Below are positions 18,862-28,353 of a DNA stretch of 64,000 nucleotides, one piece after another. Every line of letters starts with the position of its first letter. The first letter of the stretch is position 1. Below the pieces are notes generated by a model. It was not told the DNA's origin. It worked only from the letters and a program-made list of their open reading frames with translations, and made no database searches. Position numbers and translations under genes: made by a program. Source of the stretch: Pseudotabrizicola sp. (GTDB taxonomy: Bacteria > Pseudomonadota > Alphaproteobacteria > Rhodobacterales > Rhodobacteraceae); contig NZ_JAUXOV010000038.1 of assembly GCF_030684215.1 (NCBI RefSeq), positions 224,469 through 288,468 on the forward strand, read 5' to 3'.

Positions 18862-19306
18862 CCTCATCTTCAAGGTTCAGCTTCATTTCCAGCAGAACCT
18901 GCTGAATAGCCAACGTCTCGCGCAGCATCCGCTTTGCCTCGTTGACCGTGATAACGCCGTCGCTGATGGCGGCGTTATACTCGCTCATCAACATGGCAAA
19001 GCGCTGCGCGAGCACCACCACATCCTGATTAACGCCCTTTGAGGTCGCATTGCGCTTTTCTCCATCGTAGGAAAGCGTGATCCCGCGCAGATCAGCTAAG
19101 GCTGAGGTCACATGCGGGAACCGCGACCCGGCCTCAAGCTGGGCCACTACGTCGATCGGCATGAAACGATCATCATGTTCGTTGGAATCCGAGTAGTAGC
19201 GCCCAAGGGTCGCTTTTGACTTACCCGTCAACTTGCAAGCAGCCTCAATCCCAACATCCTTGACCAAGGCTTCGCTGTGCTTTTTTAGATAGGTTTCAAC
19301 CGACAT
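18854..19306 (-). CDS. Unassigned small protein, possible HTH regulator
   Basis: 150 aa beginning MSVETYLKKHSEALVKDVG. GIEAACKLTGKSKATLGRYYSD (about residues 19-40) looks like a helix-turn-helix whose recognition helix would be KATLGRYYSD. The C-terminal half is helical and charged (VNEAKRMLRETLAIQQVLLEMKLNLEDEVS) and may oligomerise. It resembles phage-type regulatory proteins, but I cannot name a family. GAAGGAGTATGTGAC precedes the ATG at 19306. The upstream in-frame extension to 19516 crosses AT-rich promoter-like DNA and is rejected. It overlaps the convergent helicase gene by 8 bp. Confidence 0.62.
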   Translation of the reverse strand: MSVETYLKKHSEALVKDVGIEAACKLTGKSKATLGRYYSDSNEHDDRFMPIDVVAQLEAGSRFPHVTSALADLRGITLSYDGEKRNATSKGVNQDVVVLAQRFAMLMSEYNAAISDGVITVNEAKRMLRETLAIQQVLLEMKLNLEDEVS

Positions 19307-19658
19307 GTCACATACTCCTTCATCTCCCAGCACGGGGAAATCACCCATGCTTTTCCCATTAATGATAAAGTAAGAGATTGTCATAGATAAAGATGTTCTG
19401 GGTGTTTTCCGGAATAGTAGTGAGTTGCCGATGTCCCCAGCATCGGTTTGGGTGGGGGTCCGTCGTGCTTTTGTCCCGCAGGGGGTGGCTGCAAGGCCAT
19501 GCGGCGGGCCCGTCATTGGTGTCAGTTCCGGGCAACCGGTGGTTATGTAACATGATGGCCTGCCGCGCCCCTACCTGTTGTTTTATCTATCCGCCCGTCG
19601 CTGAAACAGCGCGGGTCACGCTTGCGGGGCGCTGACGGAATCGGATAGGGCCTCTGCC
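19307..19658. other. Divergent intergenic region, no gene seen
   Basis: About 350 bp lie between the leftward regulator and rightward tdk. The part at 19350-19400 is AT-rich and is the likely promoter of the regulator. The remainder is GC-rich with several short possible stems but no structure I can assign to a known RNA. Confidence 0.5.
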
Positions 19659-20237
19659 ATGGCAAAACTGTACTTCAACTACTCCACCATGAACGCAGGC
19701 AAATCGACCCTGCTGCTGCAGGCCGCACATAACTATCGCGAGCGTGGGATGGAAACCTATCTGATCACCGCGCAATTCGACAATCGCGCAGGTGAAGGGC
19801 GTATTGCCAGCCGGATCGGCATAGGCGACCCCGCCGATACCTTTGCCGCAGGCGAGGATATGCTTGCCAAACTGCGCGCCCGCCTTGCGCTTGGCCCGGT
19901 ATCCTGTGTCTTCATTGACGAGGCGCAGTTCCTGACCAAAGAGCAAGTGTGGCAACTGGCCTGCGCGGTGGATGATCTGGGCATTCCCGTCATGTGCTAC
20001 GGGTTGCGGGTCGATTTTCAAGGCCAGTTATTTCCGGGGTCGGCAGCACTTCTGGCCTGGGCGGATGAAATGCGCGAAGTACGCACGATCTGCCATTGCG
20101 GCAAGAAGGCCACGATGGTGGTGCGCAAAGGCCCTGACGGGCAGGCGCTGCGAGACGGGGATCAGGTGGTGATCGGCGGGAATGAAACCTATGTCAGCCT
20201 GTGCCGTAGACATTGGCGCGAGGCGGTCGGCGATTGA
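19659..20237 (+). CDS. tdk: Thymidine kinase
   Basis: 192 aa, a type II thymidine kinase. The P-loop is MNAGKSTLLLQ near the N-terminus, the Walker B-like segment is CVFIDEAQFL with the catalytic Glu, and the lasso/thymidine-binding loop is GLRVDFQGQLFPGS. Zinc ligands appear as CHCGKKA and VSLCRRH. It phosphorylates thymidine with ATP for the salvage of dTMP. Together with the deoA/cdd/upp cluster further right it shows an active nucleoside-salvage network, though the genes are not in one operon. Confidence 0.96.
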   Translation: MAKLYFNYSTMNAGKSTLLLQAAHNYRERGMETYLITAQFDNRAGEGRIASRIGIGDPADTFAAGEDMLAKLRARLALGPVSCVFIDEAQFLTKEQVWQLACAVDDLGIPVMCYGLRVDFQGQLFPGSAALLAWADEMREVRTICHCGKKATMVVRKGPDGQALRDGDQVVIGGNETYVSLCRRHWREAVGD

Positions 20238-20292
20238 GTGCCCACCCATCAGGCCTCTCAACCCCATTTGCTGGCGCCAACCAGAAAGACCG

Positions 20293-21231
20293 TCAGGCCT
20301 GAGGCGCGACCGGTTCGCCCGCCTTGGCGCGCAGGGCGATCATGCTGCCCGCCGCAGCGATCAGCACCATCCCAACCATGGCCATCGGCATAAGCATCTC
20401 GCCCCACAGAACCCACGACCAAAAGGCCGAGGCTGGCAGGATAACATACTCCATCACCGACGCACGCCCCGCATCTGTGATCTGATACGCGCGGATCATC
20501 ATACCCACCCCCAGCAGCGACCCGGCTGCCTGCACAAAGGTCCACCACAGGAATGGCATGGTTGGCGCCACATAGCCACGCATCAAAAAGCCGTCTGGTC
20601 CCGATGGGGAAACCAGCGGCAATATGGTTAACGCCACCATACCGATGGCACCGAACAGGCCGAGCATGCCAAAGAAACCGGCAACCAGCGTTTCCGCGCT
20701 TTCCTTTGGGCACCACTCACGGGTGGCAACATTTCCCAGCGCGTAAAGTGCCCCGGCCAGAACCGGCAGAATGGCAGCCGCCGACGCGCCAGACATCGCC
20801 TCGGGTCCCAGCACCAGAATAACACCGACAAAGCCAACGGCCACTGCCAGTATCCGCACCGGGCCAATCGCATGGCCATAGGCAAAGCGCGAAATCAGCA
20901 ACACAAAGATCGGCGCGGTAAACAGCCCCGCTGCAACAATAGCCACCGGCAAAAACGCCAATGCGCCAAAATAGATCACCATCGCCAGCCCATGAATCAG
21001 ACTGCGGGCCACGACGGCAAGCGCATTTACCGGGCGCAGACGCATGCCCAAAAGTGGCACTGCAAGCCCCAGCAAAGCCATCGCCATCAGCGTGCGGGTA
21101 AAATGGAACTGCCAAAGCCCATGCTCTTGCGCAATCACCCGCACATAATTGTCGGTAAAGCCGATCAGCATGGCATACCCGCAAATCAGCCCTGTGGCGG
21201 CGAGTGTTCTGTCCTGTGTCACGGGGGGCAT
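20293..21231 (-). CDS. DMT-superfamily transporter (EamA type)
   Basis: 312 aa with about ten membrane helices in two EamA repeats. Examples are TGLICGYAMLIGFTDNYVRV, FLPVAIVAAGLFTAPIFVLL and VMEYVILPASAFWSWVLWGE, the last being a conserved region of the second repeat. Substrate unknown. I chose the ATG at 21231 (MPPVTQDRTL) because AGAAGGA lies 8 nt before it. The upstream in-frame Met at 21255 is the alternative. It is convergent with tdk. Confidence 0.86.
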   Translation of the reverse strand: MPPVTQDRTLAATGLICGYAMLIGFTDNYVRVIAQEHGLWQFHFTRTLMAMALLGLAVPLLGMRLRPVNALAVVARSLIHGLAMVIYFGALAFLPVAIVAAGLFTAPIFVLLISRFAYGHAIGPVRILAVAVGFVGVILVLGPEAMSGASAAAILPVLAGALYALGNVATREWCPKESAETLVAGFFGMLGLFGAIGMVALTILPLVSPSGPDGFLMRGYVAPTMPFLWWTFVQAAGSLLGVGMMIRAYQITDAGRASVMEYVILPASAFWSWVLWGEMLMPMAMVGMVLIAAAGSMIALRAKAGEPVAPQA

Positions 21232-21387
21232 GGCGGGATCCTTCTTCTTTCCCATCTTGAAGTCTGTCCACTGCCATCCAGCGCGCCCAAAAACGACATT
21301 TGCCACACATTATAGGCAAGGCTGGAGGCATCCTGATCTGATGGCGGGTGATTGTGGCCAGAACAGCCTTCGTCTAGTGTTATCACC

Positions 21388-22434
21388 ATGACAGGCAAAG
21401 CACCGCGCGCCATGACGGCCTTGAAAAAATACACCCGGCTGGAAAGCAACGGGCTGTGGCGTGACAGCCCGCTGGCCCAACGGCGTGAGGTCATTGTGGC
21501 CTTTCGCGAGGCGACACTGGTTTTGTCTGATCCCAAAAGCGGATCGGCTGTCAGCCATTGGTCTTTGCCCGCCATAGAGCGGCTTAACCCCGGAGAAAAC
21601 CCCGCCCTGTTTGCCCCCGGCGCCGAGGCCATCGAGACGCTGGAACTGGATGATCGCGACATGATTTCTGCACTGGAAACCGTGCGCAGTTCACTTGCTG
21701 GACAAAGGCCAAAGCCAGGGCGCTTGCGGGGTTTCTTGCTAGGGTCCGGCACCTTTCTGGTGCTTGGGCTTGGGATTTTCTGGCTGCCCGATACGTTGAT
21801 GAAACACACGGCCTCTGTTCTTCCTGCGGCGACACGGGCCGCGATCGGTCAGGCTGCAATGGCAGATGTCCAGCGCCTGACCGGATCACCTTGCACAAGC
21901 CCCTTGGGCAGTTTTGCTCTGACCGATCTGGCAGACAAACTGTTCGGGCCACATCGGGCGCAAATCCTGATCCTGCGAGAAGGGGTGACACGATCTGCGC
22001 ATCTGCCCGGCGGCACCATTCTGATCGGGCGCAAAATTGTGGAAGATGAGGGCGGCCCCGATCTGCTTGCCGGACTCGCCCTGACCGAGCGTTTGCAGGC
22101 CGAGTTGCGTGATCCGATCCTGCCAGTGTTGAAACACGCCGGACTGACTGCAACCTTCCGGCTGCTTACGTCTGGTGCGTTGCCGGATTCGGCTTTGACC
22201 GGATATGGCGAGGTGCTGTTGCAAGACAAGGGTGTGGCGGTGCCCGAAGATGTGGCGCTTGCGCGGTTCAAATCGGCAGGTGTATCAAGCACACCCTATG
22301 CCTACGCCATCGACCCAAGCGGCGAGTCCACCATTGGTCTGATAGAGGCCGACCCATTGGCAGGTCTGGTGCCAGAGCCCCTGATGGCAGACGGGGAATG
22401 GGTCAGCCTGCAAGACATCTGTTCGACAAATTAA
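21388..22434 (+). CDS. Membrane protein with degenerate peptidase-like C-terminal half
   Basis: 348 aa, not a family I can name. The N-terminal part (WRDSPLAQRREVIVAFREATLVLSD) is soluble, and a single membrane helix lies near residues 121-140 (FLLGSGTFLVLGLGIFWLP). The C-terminal half has LPGGTILIGRKIVEDEGGPD followed by LLAGLALTERLQAE. This resembles the region before and around the active-site helix of M48 metalloproteases (PGG-x-hhh..., then HExxH), but the HExxH is absent. A catalytic role is therefore doubtful. The start at 21388 (MTGKAPRAM) is chosen; Met at 21412 is an alternative. It is convergent with the SPOR gene. Confidence 0.6.
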   Translation: MTGKAPRAMTALKKYTRLESNGLWRDSPLAQRREVIVAFREATLVLSDPKSGSAVSHWSLPAIERLNPGENPALFAPGAEAIETLELDDRDMISALETVRSSLAGQRPKPGRLRGFLLGSGTFLVLGLGIFWLPDTLMKHTASVLPAATRAAIGQAAMADVQRLTGSPCTSPLGSFALTDLADKLFGPHRAQILILREGVTRSAHLPGGTILIGRKIVEDEGGPDLLAGLALTERLQAELRDPILPVLKHAGLTATFRLLTSGALPDSALTGYGEVLLQDKGVAVPEDVALARFKSAGVSSTPYAYAIDPSGESTIGLIEADPLAGLVPEPLMADGEWVSLQDICSTN

Positions 22435-22484
22435 TAGGGCCCCCGATCACTGGATCAGGAGCCTTTTGGAGTTTGCGGAAAGGC

Positions 22485-23723
22485 TCAGCGGATGAAAGCG
22501 TCGTTGAACCCTGCACGTCGCGCGGCAGATAGCGCAGCCTGCGCCTCGGCCCGCGAGCCGAACGGTCCGGCCATGACAATCTGCAAGGCCTTGCCGTTTT
22601 TCGATGTCTTGGAGCGAGCGACTGGCAGACCCAGGCCCGACAAACGCGATGACGCACCATCGGCATTGGACGGCAGGCCAAAGGTGCCAACCTGCACATA
22701 GCTGCGCCCGTTTTCCGGCTGCTGTTTTACTTTGGGCGCGGATGGTTCAGACTTTGACGAGGCATAGACCCTGCGGATCACAACCTTTTTGCCTCTTGGT
22801 TGGGCCCCATCTACAACCAATTGTGCGGGGACATCGCGCGTCCAGACCTCATCTTGCTGCTCCCACCCTTGGCGGGTGCCTATGGCGCGATTTGGGTTCA
22901 GACGATCATCGGTAAAGGCTTTCTTATAGCCCTTTGGCACTGCGTGCTGATCCTGCGTCGAGATAGCAACGCGCTGCTGTTGCCGGGTTCCGATTTGCGA
23001 GGCCGGGTCTGCGCCTTCCAGATAACCGGACGGGGAGACGGCGGCCGCGCCATCAAGCAGCCGGGGCGCGCGGGCATTGGCGATATCGCCATCGCCACGG
23101 GTGCAAAGCACAATGCTGCCGCCACTGTGCAACCGAAACCGCTCGGCGACCGGGGCATTGGTGTAGCACCCAATCTTGCCGGAACCGCCGGTCGTTGCGA
23201 CCCGATCAGCCTGCTGTTGGTTCGAGGGCTGTGCAACTGGTTGTTGAGCCACCCTTGGGGGTGGGGCAACAGCAACAGGGGCTGGCACATATGCAGACGG
23301 CGCAACCGTTTTGGGCGCCTGCACGCTGCGAATGCGGGGTGGGGTGGTTATGCTGGCGACCGTATCCATCGGGCGCCGGGACATCGGGGTAGGTTCTGGC
23401 GCCGGGGTTGGCGCGGCGCGCACCACCGGTGCAGGGGCCGCTTTTGGTGCGGGATCCGTGACCACAACCTGATTATTCCCGAAGGTCGGCGGGTATCCAC
23501 ACAGCGGCGCGCGGTTGCGGCTAACGCGCGGCACCCAGTTGGTGCGCCCCGAGACGCCGGCACGCAAGAAAACGCAGCCGCGACTGTCCACATATTGCTG
23601 CCCCTGAAAGGAGGCAGGTGGCTGCTCTCGCGGGCCACCAAAATCACCGGAGGACTGAGCATTGGCAACACTCAACCCAGCCACGACCGCCAAAATGGCA
23701 ACCGGAACAAACTTCAACACCAT
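22485..23723 (-). CDS. SPOR domain-containing exported protein
   Basis: 412 aa. The N-terminal signal peptide is MVLKFVPVAILAVVAGLSVANA. A Cys-containing region follows (SRGCVFLRAGVSGRTNWVP). The middle is a long low-complexity linker rich in Ala, Pro, Val and Thr. The C-terminal SPOR domain covers about residues 338-412, starting with GRSYVQVGTFGLPSNAD and ending AALSAARRAGFNDAFIR. SPOR domains bind denuded septal peptidoglycan, so a division-site or cell-envelope role is likely. It follows upp on the same strand with a 67-bp gap. The ATG at 23723 is fixed by the signal peptide. Confidence 0.88.
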   Translation of the reverse strand: MVLKFVPVAILAVVAGLSVANAQSSGDFGGPREQPPASFQGQQYVDSRGCVFLRAGVSGRTNWVPRVSRNRAPLCGYPPTFGNNQVVVTDPAPKAAPAPVVRAAPTPAPEPTPMSRRPMDTVASITTPPRIRSVQAPKTVAPSAYVPAPVAVAPPPRVAQQPVAQPSNQQQADRVATTGGSGKIGCYTNAPVAERFRLHSGGSIVLCTRGDGDIANARAPRLLDGAAAVSPSGYLEGADPASQIGTRQQQRVAISTQDQHAVPKGYKKAFTDDRLNPNRAIGTRQGWEQQDEVWTRDVPAQLVVDGAQPRGKKVVIRRVYASSKSEPSAPKVKQQPENGRSYVQVGTFGLPSNADGASSRLSGLGLPVARSKTSKNGKALQIVMAGPFGSRAEAQAALSAARRAGFNDAFIR

Positions 23724-23790
23724 GACTACCCCCAAGTAGCGTATGGGGGATACTGGAATAATATTGTTTCCGAGTAAAGGGCTTAACCCG

Positions 23791-24423
23791 CTATTTTGTG
23801 CCGAACATCCGGTCGCCCGCATCCCCTAGCCCCGGAACGATATAACCGTGATCATTCAAGTGGCTATCGACCGAAGCTGTCACGATCGGAACATCGGGAT
23901 GCGCCTCTTGCATCCGCTTGATACCTTCGGGCGCGGCCAGAAGGCACAGGAACCGCAGGTTCTTGGCACCATTGTCTTTCAAAAGCTGCACTGCCGCGAC
24001 TGACGAATTGCCCGTAGCCAGCATCGGATCGACCACGATGCACACACGGTCCTCCAATTGCGTCGGCACCTTGAAGTAATACTGCACCGGCTGAAGCGTT
24101 TCTGGGTCACGATACAAGCCGACAAACCCCACCCGCGCCGCCGGGATCAGTTCCAGAATGCCATCCAGCAACCCATTGCCCGCCCGCAAAATCGAGATCA
24201 GCGCCAGTTTTTTGCCCTCAATCACCGGCGCGTCCATCGGCTCCAGCGGGGTGTCGATGCGTTTTGTGGTCATCGGCAGTTCGCGCGTGACCTCATATGC
24301 CAAAAGCAGACTTATTTCGCGCAATAGCTGGCGAAAAGACGCGGTGGACGTGTCTTTTTCACGCATCAGGGTCAGCTTGTGCTGGACCAGAGGGTGCGTA
24401 ACGACGGTCAGATGGTCCAGCAT
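23791..24423 (-). CDS. upp: Uracil phosphoribosyltransferase
   Basis: 210 aa, full length. The PRPP-binding motif is [14 protein letters not shown] and the uracil-binding end is [19 protein letters not shown]. The N-terminal [21 protein letters not shown] is typical of Upp. It makes UMP from uracil and PRPP. The ATG at 24423 lies two bases after the add stop; a TTG start at 24429 would overlap it. It is the last gene of the salvage operon cdd-deoA-deoB-add-upp. Confidence 0.97.
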   Translation of the reverse strand: MLDHLTVVTHPLVQHKLTLMREKDTSTASFRQLLREISLLLAYEVTRELPMTTKRIDTPLEPMDAPVIEGKKLALISILRAGNGLLDGILELIPAARVGFVGLYRDPETLQPVQYYFKVPTQLEDRVCIVVDPMLATGNSSVAAVQLLKDNGAKNLRFLCLLAAPEGIKRMQEAHPDVPIVTASVDSHLNDHGYIVPGLGDAGDRMFGTK

Positions 24424-24425
24424 GA

Positions 24426-25397
24426 TCAAGGCTCCAGAATTTTGGCGATGCGCGTCTTGGTATCGGCATCACAGAAAGCGGCGTCAAGCGCCGTTCGGTT
24501 GAGGGTCGCGAATACACCATCGTCCCAGTCAAACGCCCGGTGCAGGCCCTCAAACTCTTGCGCCATGGTGGTGTGGAAAAACGGCGGGTCATCGGTGCTG
24601 ACAGTAACCTTCACTCCCCGCTCATAAAGCTGGGCGATGGGGTGGCTGCGCAGATCGGGGTAAACCCCAAGTGCCACGTTGGAACCGGGGCACACCTCCA
24701 GCACGATGCCGCGTTCGGCCAGTTCGTCCACCAACGCCAGATCCTCAATGGCGCGCACGCCATGCCCGATCCGTTCAACGCCCAGATCATTGACCGCTTC
24801 GCGTACCGAATCCGGCCCGCCCCACTCTCCGGCGTGCGCGGTTAAGCGCAATCCCGCCTCACGTGCGCAGTCAAACGACCACAGGAAATCTGATGGAACC
24901 AGAACCTTTTCATCGCCCGCAATGCCGAACCCAACGATCCAGTCGCCCGCCGTGTCCGCCGCACATCGCGCGGTTTCGCGGGCCTTTTCCGGGCCGAAGT
25001 GGCGAATGCAAGTGATGATCCCACGCAGGGTGATGCCCATTGTGCGCTCGGCCTGATCGGCGGCCTCGCGGATCGCATGCAGGTATTCGCGCCATGCGCC
25101 AATATCGCGCCCGCCACAGAAATCGGGGCTGAGGAAGGTTTCGGAATACACCACACCGCTTGCCGCACTTTCCTCCAGCACGGCAAGAGTCAGGCGGGCA
25201 TAATCTTCGGGTGATTTAAGCGCGCTGGTGGCGGCTTCATAGACCTTCAGGAAATCCCAGAAATCCTTGTATTGATAATTGCCGCGCTCGTCGAAAATGC
25301 CCGAAATATCCAGCCGCTTTTCTTTGGCCAGACCACGGATGAATGCCGGGGGGGCTGCGCCTTCAAGGTGCAGGTGAAGCTCAATTTTCGGGGTCAC
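24426..25397 (-). CDS. add: Adenosine deaminase
   Basis: 323 aa. The metal-dependent hydrolase signature [11 protein letters not shown] is at the very N-terminus (HxH zinc ligands). Further conserved parts are [12 protein letters not shown] (His and the catalytic Glu), RIGHGVRA (catalytic His) and [10 protein letters not shown] (Asp ligands). It deaminates adenosine or deoxyadenosine to inosine or deoxyinosine. I chose GTG 25397, whose last bases overlap the deoB stop (GTGA), with CGGAG upstream. This leaves the HxH motif at the expected distance from the start. Adenine deaminase is a less likely alternative. Confidence 0.92.
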   Translation of the reverse strand: MTPKIELHLHLEGAAPPAFIRGLAKEKRLDISGIFDERGNYQYKDFWDFLKVYEAATSALKSPEDYARLTLAVLEESAASGVVYSETFLSPDFCGGRDIGAWREYLHAIREAADQAERTMGITLRGIITCIRHFGPEKARETARCAADTAGDWIVGFGIAGDEKVLVPSDFLWSFDCAREAGLRLTAHAGEWGGPDSVREAVNDLGVERIGHGVRAIEDLALVDELAERGIVLEVCPGSNVALGVYPDLRSHPIAQLYERGVKVTVSTDDPPFFHTTMAQEFEGLHRAFDWDDGVFATLNRTALDAAFCDADTKTRIAKILEP

Positions 25398-26590
25398 AGG
25401 AAGGATACTCCGGGGGGGTGAGATGGAACGCCAAGATGGGCCGCAATGCTTGCGCCGACATCTGCAAAGCTGCACAGGCCGATGGGCCTTGCGCCAAGAC
25501 CATAGCCAATCACCGGCACCCGTTCGCGTGTGTGTTCGGTGCCCCTGAAGGTGGGGTCATTGCCGTGGTCCGCCGTAAAAATCACCAGATCGCCGGGGCC
25601 AAGGGTTGCCAGAAAGCGCGGCACTGCGGCATCAAACCGTTCCAGCGCACGGGCATAACCCGCCACATCGCGCGGGTGGCCATAAAGGCTGTCAAATTCG
25701 ACAAAGTTGGCAAAGGTCAGTGATCCGGTCTCGGCTTCCTCTCCCAATCGAAGCAGATGTTCGAAAAGGTCAGCGTCAGACTTGCCCTTGTGCAGCTTTC
25801 CTATGCCCCGCATCGAAAAGATATCCCCGATCTTGCCGATAGCATGTGTGGCCCGCCCCTGCCCGAGCACCCAATCGAGCAAGGTATCGGCTGGCGGTGC
25901 TATGGCATAATCGCGGCGGTTGGCGGTGCGTTTGAAATCGCCGCAACCGCCCGTGAACGGCCTCGCGATGACTCGCCCAACCCTCATTGCATGCAATGTC
26001 GGCGCAAGGTCGGCGCACAGGGTCAGCAGGCGGTCAAGCCCAAAGGCTTCTTCATGCGCGGCGATCTGGAACACGGAATCCGCCGACGTATAGCAGATCG
26101 GCCAGCCCGTGCGCAGATGGGCCTCACAATGCGCTTCGATGATCGGGACGCCCGAGGCGTGACAGTTACCTAGAATACCGGTCGTCCCAGCCAACCGGCA
26201 CACCTCTGCCACCAGATCAGCGGAAAAAGCCGGTTCGGTTGTGGGAAAATAGGTCCAGTCCCAAGGCACCGGAACCCCGGCCAGTTCCCAGTGACCCGAT
26301 GGAGTATCCTTGCCGCGCGACACCTCTGTTGCCGCCCCCCACAACCCCACCGGCGCAGCCCCCAGCCCCGGCGCATCGGCACCAGAGGCCAGGCCAATCG
26401 CCGCCCCCAAGCCAAGCGCGTCAAGGTTGGGCATCTGCAACAGACCGCTGCGCCCTTTGTCCGCATGACCCGCGGCACAGGCCTGCGCAATATGGGCCAG
26501 CGTATTGGCCCCGTCGTCGCCAAACTCAGCAGCATCGGGCGCGCCGCCGCAGCCCACGGAATCCAGCACGACCAGAAACGCGCGCGCCAT
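25394..26590 (-). CDS. deoB: Phosphopentomutase
   Basis: 398 aa of the alkaline-phosphatase superfamily. The start MARAFLVVLDSVGCGGAPDAAE carries the first metal-binding Asp. HWELAGVPVPWDWTYFP is substrate-binding, and the C-terminal FTADHGNDPTFRGTEHTRER carries the second metal cluster (DHGxD, TxHxRE). It converts (deoxy)ribose-1-phosphate to the 5-phosphate, taking the sugar released by DeoA. The ATG overlaps the deoA stop (TGATG) and its stop overlaps the add start. Confidence 0.96.
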   Translation of the reverse strand: MARAFLVVLDSVGCGGAPDAAEFGDDGANTLAHIAQACAAGHADKGRSGLLQMPNLDALGLGAAIGLASGADAPGLGAAPVGLWGAATEVSRGKDTPSGHWELAGVPVPWDWTYFPTTEPAFSADLVAEVCRLAGTTGILGNCHASGVPIIEAHCEAHLRTGWPICYTSADSVFQIAAHEEAFGLDRLLTLCADLAPTLHAMRVGRVIARPFTGGCGDFKRTANRRDYAIAPPADTLLDWVLGQGRATHAIGKIGDIFSMRGIGKLHKGKSDADLFEHLLRLGEEAETGSLTFANFVEFDSLYGHPRDVAGYARALERFDAAVPRFLATLGPGDLVIFTADHGNDPTFRGTEHTRERVPVIGYGLGARPIGLCSFADVGASIAAHLGVPSHPPGVSFL

Positions 26591-27897
26591 CAGGTGATCC
26601 TTTTCAGCACAAGCGGCCCTTCGTCCAACACAGAGGTTCCGACTGTATATGCGGCCTGCACTGCCTTTATCGCCGCATCTGCCGCCGCCTCTGTCGCGGC
26701 GTGCACCATTCCCAGCGGCACCCCGGCCCCGATCTCCTCGCCCAGACCGATCAAGTCGGACAGGCCGACGGCGGGGTGAATACGGTCGCCCTCGCGCAGC
26801 CGCCCGCCGCCCAGATGCACAACTGCATGACCCAACGCCTCGCCATCAATGCGGGAGATATAGCCGTCGTCCAGCGCGGGCACCTCACGCACAATCGGGG
26901 CAGCGGGCAGACGATCCGGCCAGCGTTCCACGAAATCGGCAGGGCCGCCTTGTGCTGCGACCATGCGGCCAAAGACCTCGGCAGCGGCACCGGTTTCCAA
27001 CGCTTGGGCGATGCGCCCGGCCCCGTCTTCGGCATCCGCCGCCAAGCCTCCCAAGGCAAGCGCCTCACCGCCCAAAGCACAGGTCAGATCCCACAGCGCC
27101 GCATTGACCGACGTACCGGTCAGCGTCTCCATCACCTCTATCACCTCCAGTGCATTGCCCGCAGCGGTTGCAAGCGGCTGCGACATATCGGTGATCAGCG
27201 CGGTCGTCATACAGCCCGCACCCTGCGCCGTGCGGACCAGCGCAAGGGCCAAAGCTTCGGCCCGCTCAGGCGTTTTCATAAAAGCGCCCGACCCGCATTT
27301 GACATCCAGCACCAGCCCCTCCAGCCCCGCCGCCAGCTTTTTCGACAGGATGGAGGCGGTGATCAGGTCTATGCTTTCAACCGTCCCCGAGATATCGCGG
27401 ATGGCATAAAGCCGCTTATCGGCAGGGGCCAGATCGGCGCTTGCCGCGACAATGGCGCAATGCACACCCTTCATCTGCTTTAACAGGTGGTCATCTGTCA
27501 GGGTGGTGCGGAAACCGGGGATCGCTTCCAGCTTGTCCAGAGTGCCCCCCGTATGGCCCAAGCCCCGGCCCGATATCATCGGCACATAGGCCCCGCATAC
27601 AGCCAGCGCGGGGGCCAGCAGCAACGAGACGCAATCGCCAATCCCCCCTGTGGAATGCTTGTCGAGCACCGGGCCGGGAAGATCCCACTCCAGCACGCGC
27701 CCGGAATCGCGCATGGCACGGGTCAGCGCGACGCGTCCTCCATCCGAAAAGCCACGCAACAGCACCGCCATCGCAAAAGCCCCGGCCTGCGCATCGGTCA
27801 CCGCGCCAGAGGCCAAGCCTTGGGCGAACCAAACCAGTGCCTCGGCCGAAGGGGTTTCCCCATCCCGCACTTGTGCAATAATGCCGCGCGCATCCAT
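26590..27897 (-). CDS. deoA: Thymidine phosphorylase
   Basis: 435 aa. The glycosyl-transferase family signature reads SGRGLGHTGGTLDKLEAIPG, and the phosphate-binding LDKHSTGGIGD is also present. It cleaves thymidine (and deoxyuridine) with phosphate to the base and deoxyribose-1-phosphate. The ATG at 27897 (MDARGIIAQVRDGE) overlaps the cdd stop by one base (TGATG). It fits the cdd-deoA-deoB pathway order: deamination, phosphorolysis, isomerisation. deoC is not in the window. Confidence 0.97.
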   Translation of the reverse strand: MDARGIIAQVRDGETPSAEALVWFAQGLASGAVTDAQAGAFAMAVLLRGFSDGGRVALTRAMRDSGRVLEWDLPGPVLDKHSTGGIGDCVSLLLAPALAVCGAYVPMISGRGLGHTGGTLDKLEAIPGFRTTLTDDHLLKQMKGVHCAIVAASADLAPADKRLYAIRDISGTVESIDLITASILSKKLAAGLEGLVLDVKCGSGAFMKTPERAEALALALVRTAQGAGCMTTALITDMSQPLATAAGNALEVIEVMETLTGTSVNAALWDLTCALGGEALALGGLAADAEDGAGRIAQALETGAAAEVFGRMVAAQGGPADFVERWPDRLPAAPIVREVPALDDGYISRIDGEALGHAVVHLGGGRLREGDRIHPAVGLSDLIGLGEEIGAGVPLGMVHAATEAAADAAIKAVQAAYTVGTSVLDEGPLVLKRIT

Positions 27898-28289
27898 CAG
27901 GCGCGGTCCATATGGGCGGCGGTGAAGACGCCGGGCAGCAAATCGCCCACGGTCAGACTGCGCTCTTTTCCATCGGTGGTGCAAAGTGTGACCTTGACCC
28001 CTGGGGCAGCAAATTCCGCAATCTTCTGGCGGCAGCCACCACAGGGCGGCACCGGATCCGGGCTGTCGGCGATCACGCAAACCTCGGCAATGCGCGTATC
28101 ACCCCCCGCAATCATTGCGGCAATCGCACCCGCTTCGGCGCAGGTGCCTTCGGGATAGGCCACGTTTTCCACGTTGCACCCTACATAGACCGTGCCGGTT
28201 TCCGTTCTCAGCGCCGCCCCCACCTTGAAACGGGAATAGGGCGCATAGGCGTGCAGGCGAACATCGGTGGCAGCTTGCAAAAGGGTCAT
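27897..28289 (-). CDS. cdd: Cytidine deaminase
   Basis: 130 aa, the usual size of the homotetrameric form. The zinc sites are TCAEAGAI (Cys with the catalytic Glu) and PPCGGCRQ (two Cys ligands). YAPYSRFKVGAALRTE is the conserved N-terminal substrate-binding segment. It deaminates (deoxy)cytidine. I chose ATG 28289 (MTLLQAATDV), preceded by GAGG. It is the first gene of the salvage operon, 64 bp after the cupin gene on the same strand. Confidence 0.96.
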   Translation of the reverse strand: MTLLQAATDVRLHAYAPYSRFKVGAALRTETGTVYVGCNVENVAYPEGTCAEAGAIAAMIAGGDTRIAEVCVIADSPDPVPPCGGCRQKIAEFAAPGVKVTLCTTDGKERSLTVGDLLPGVFTAAHMDRA

Positions 28290-28353
28290 CTCAGCCTCGG
28301 TTCTTGACCAATTGGTCGGGAATTGTGGGCGCATGCCGCCCAAAGCGCAAGGG

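Noticed and set aside
15475..19306. A complete toxin-antitoxin or multi-gene defence island
   Set aside because: Only one putative abortive-infection gene and one orphan BrnA-like gene are seen; the helicase is a housekeeping DEAD-box type and no toxin, nuclease or restriction gene is present.
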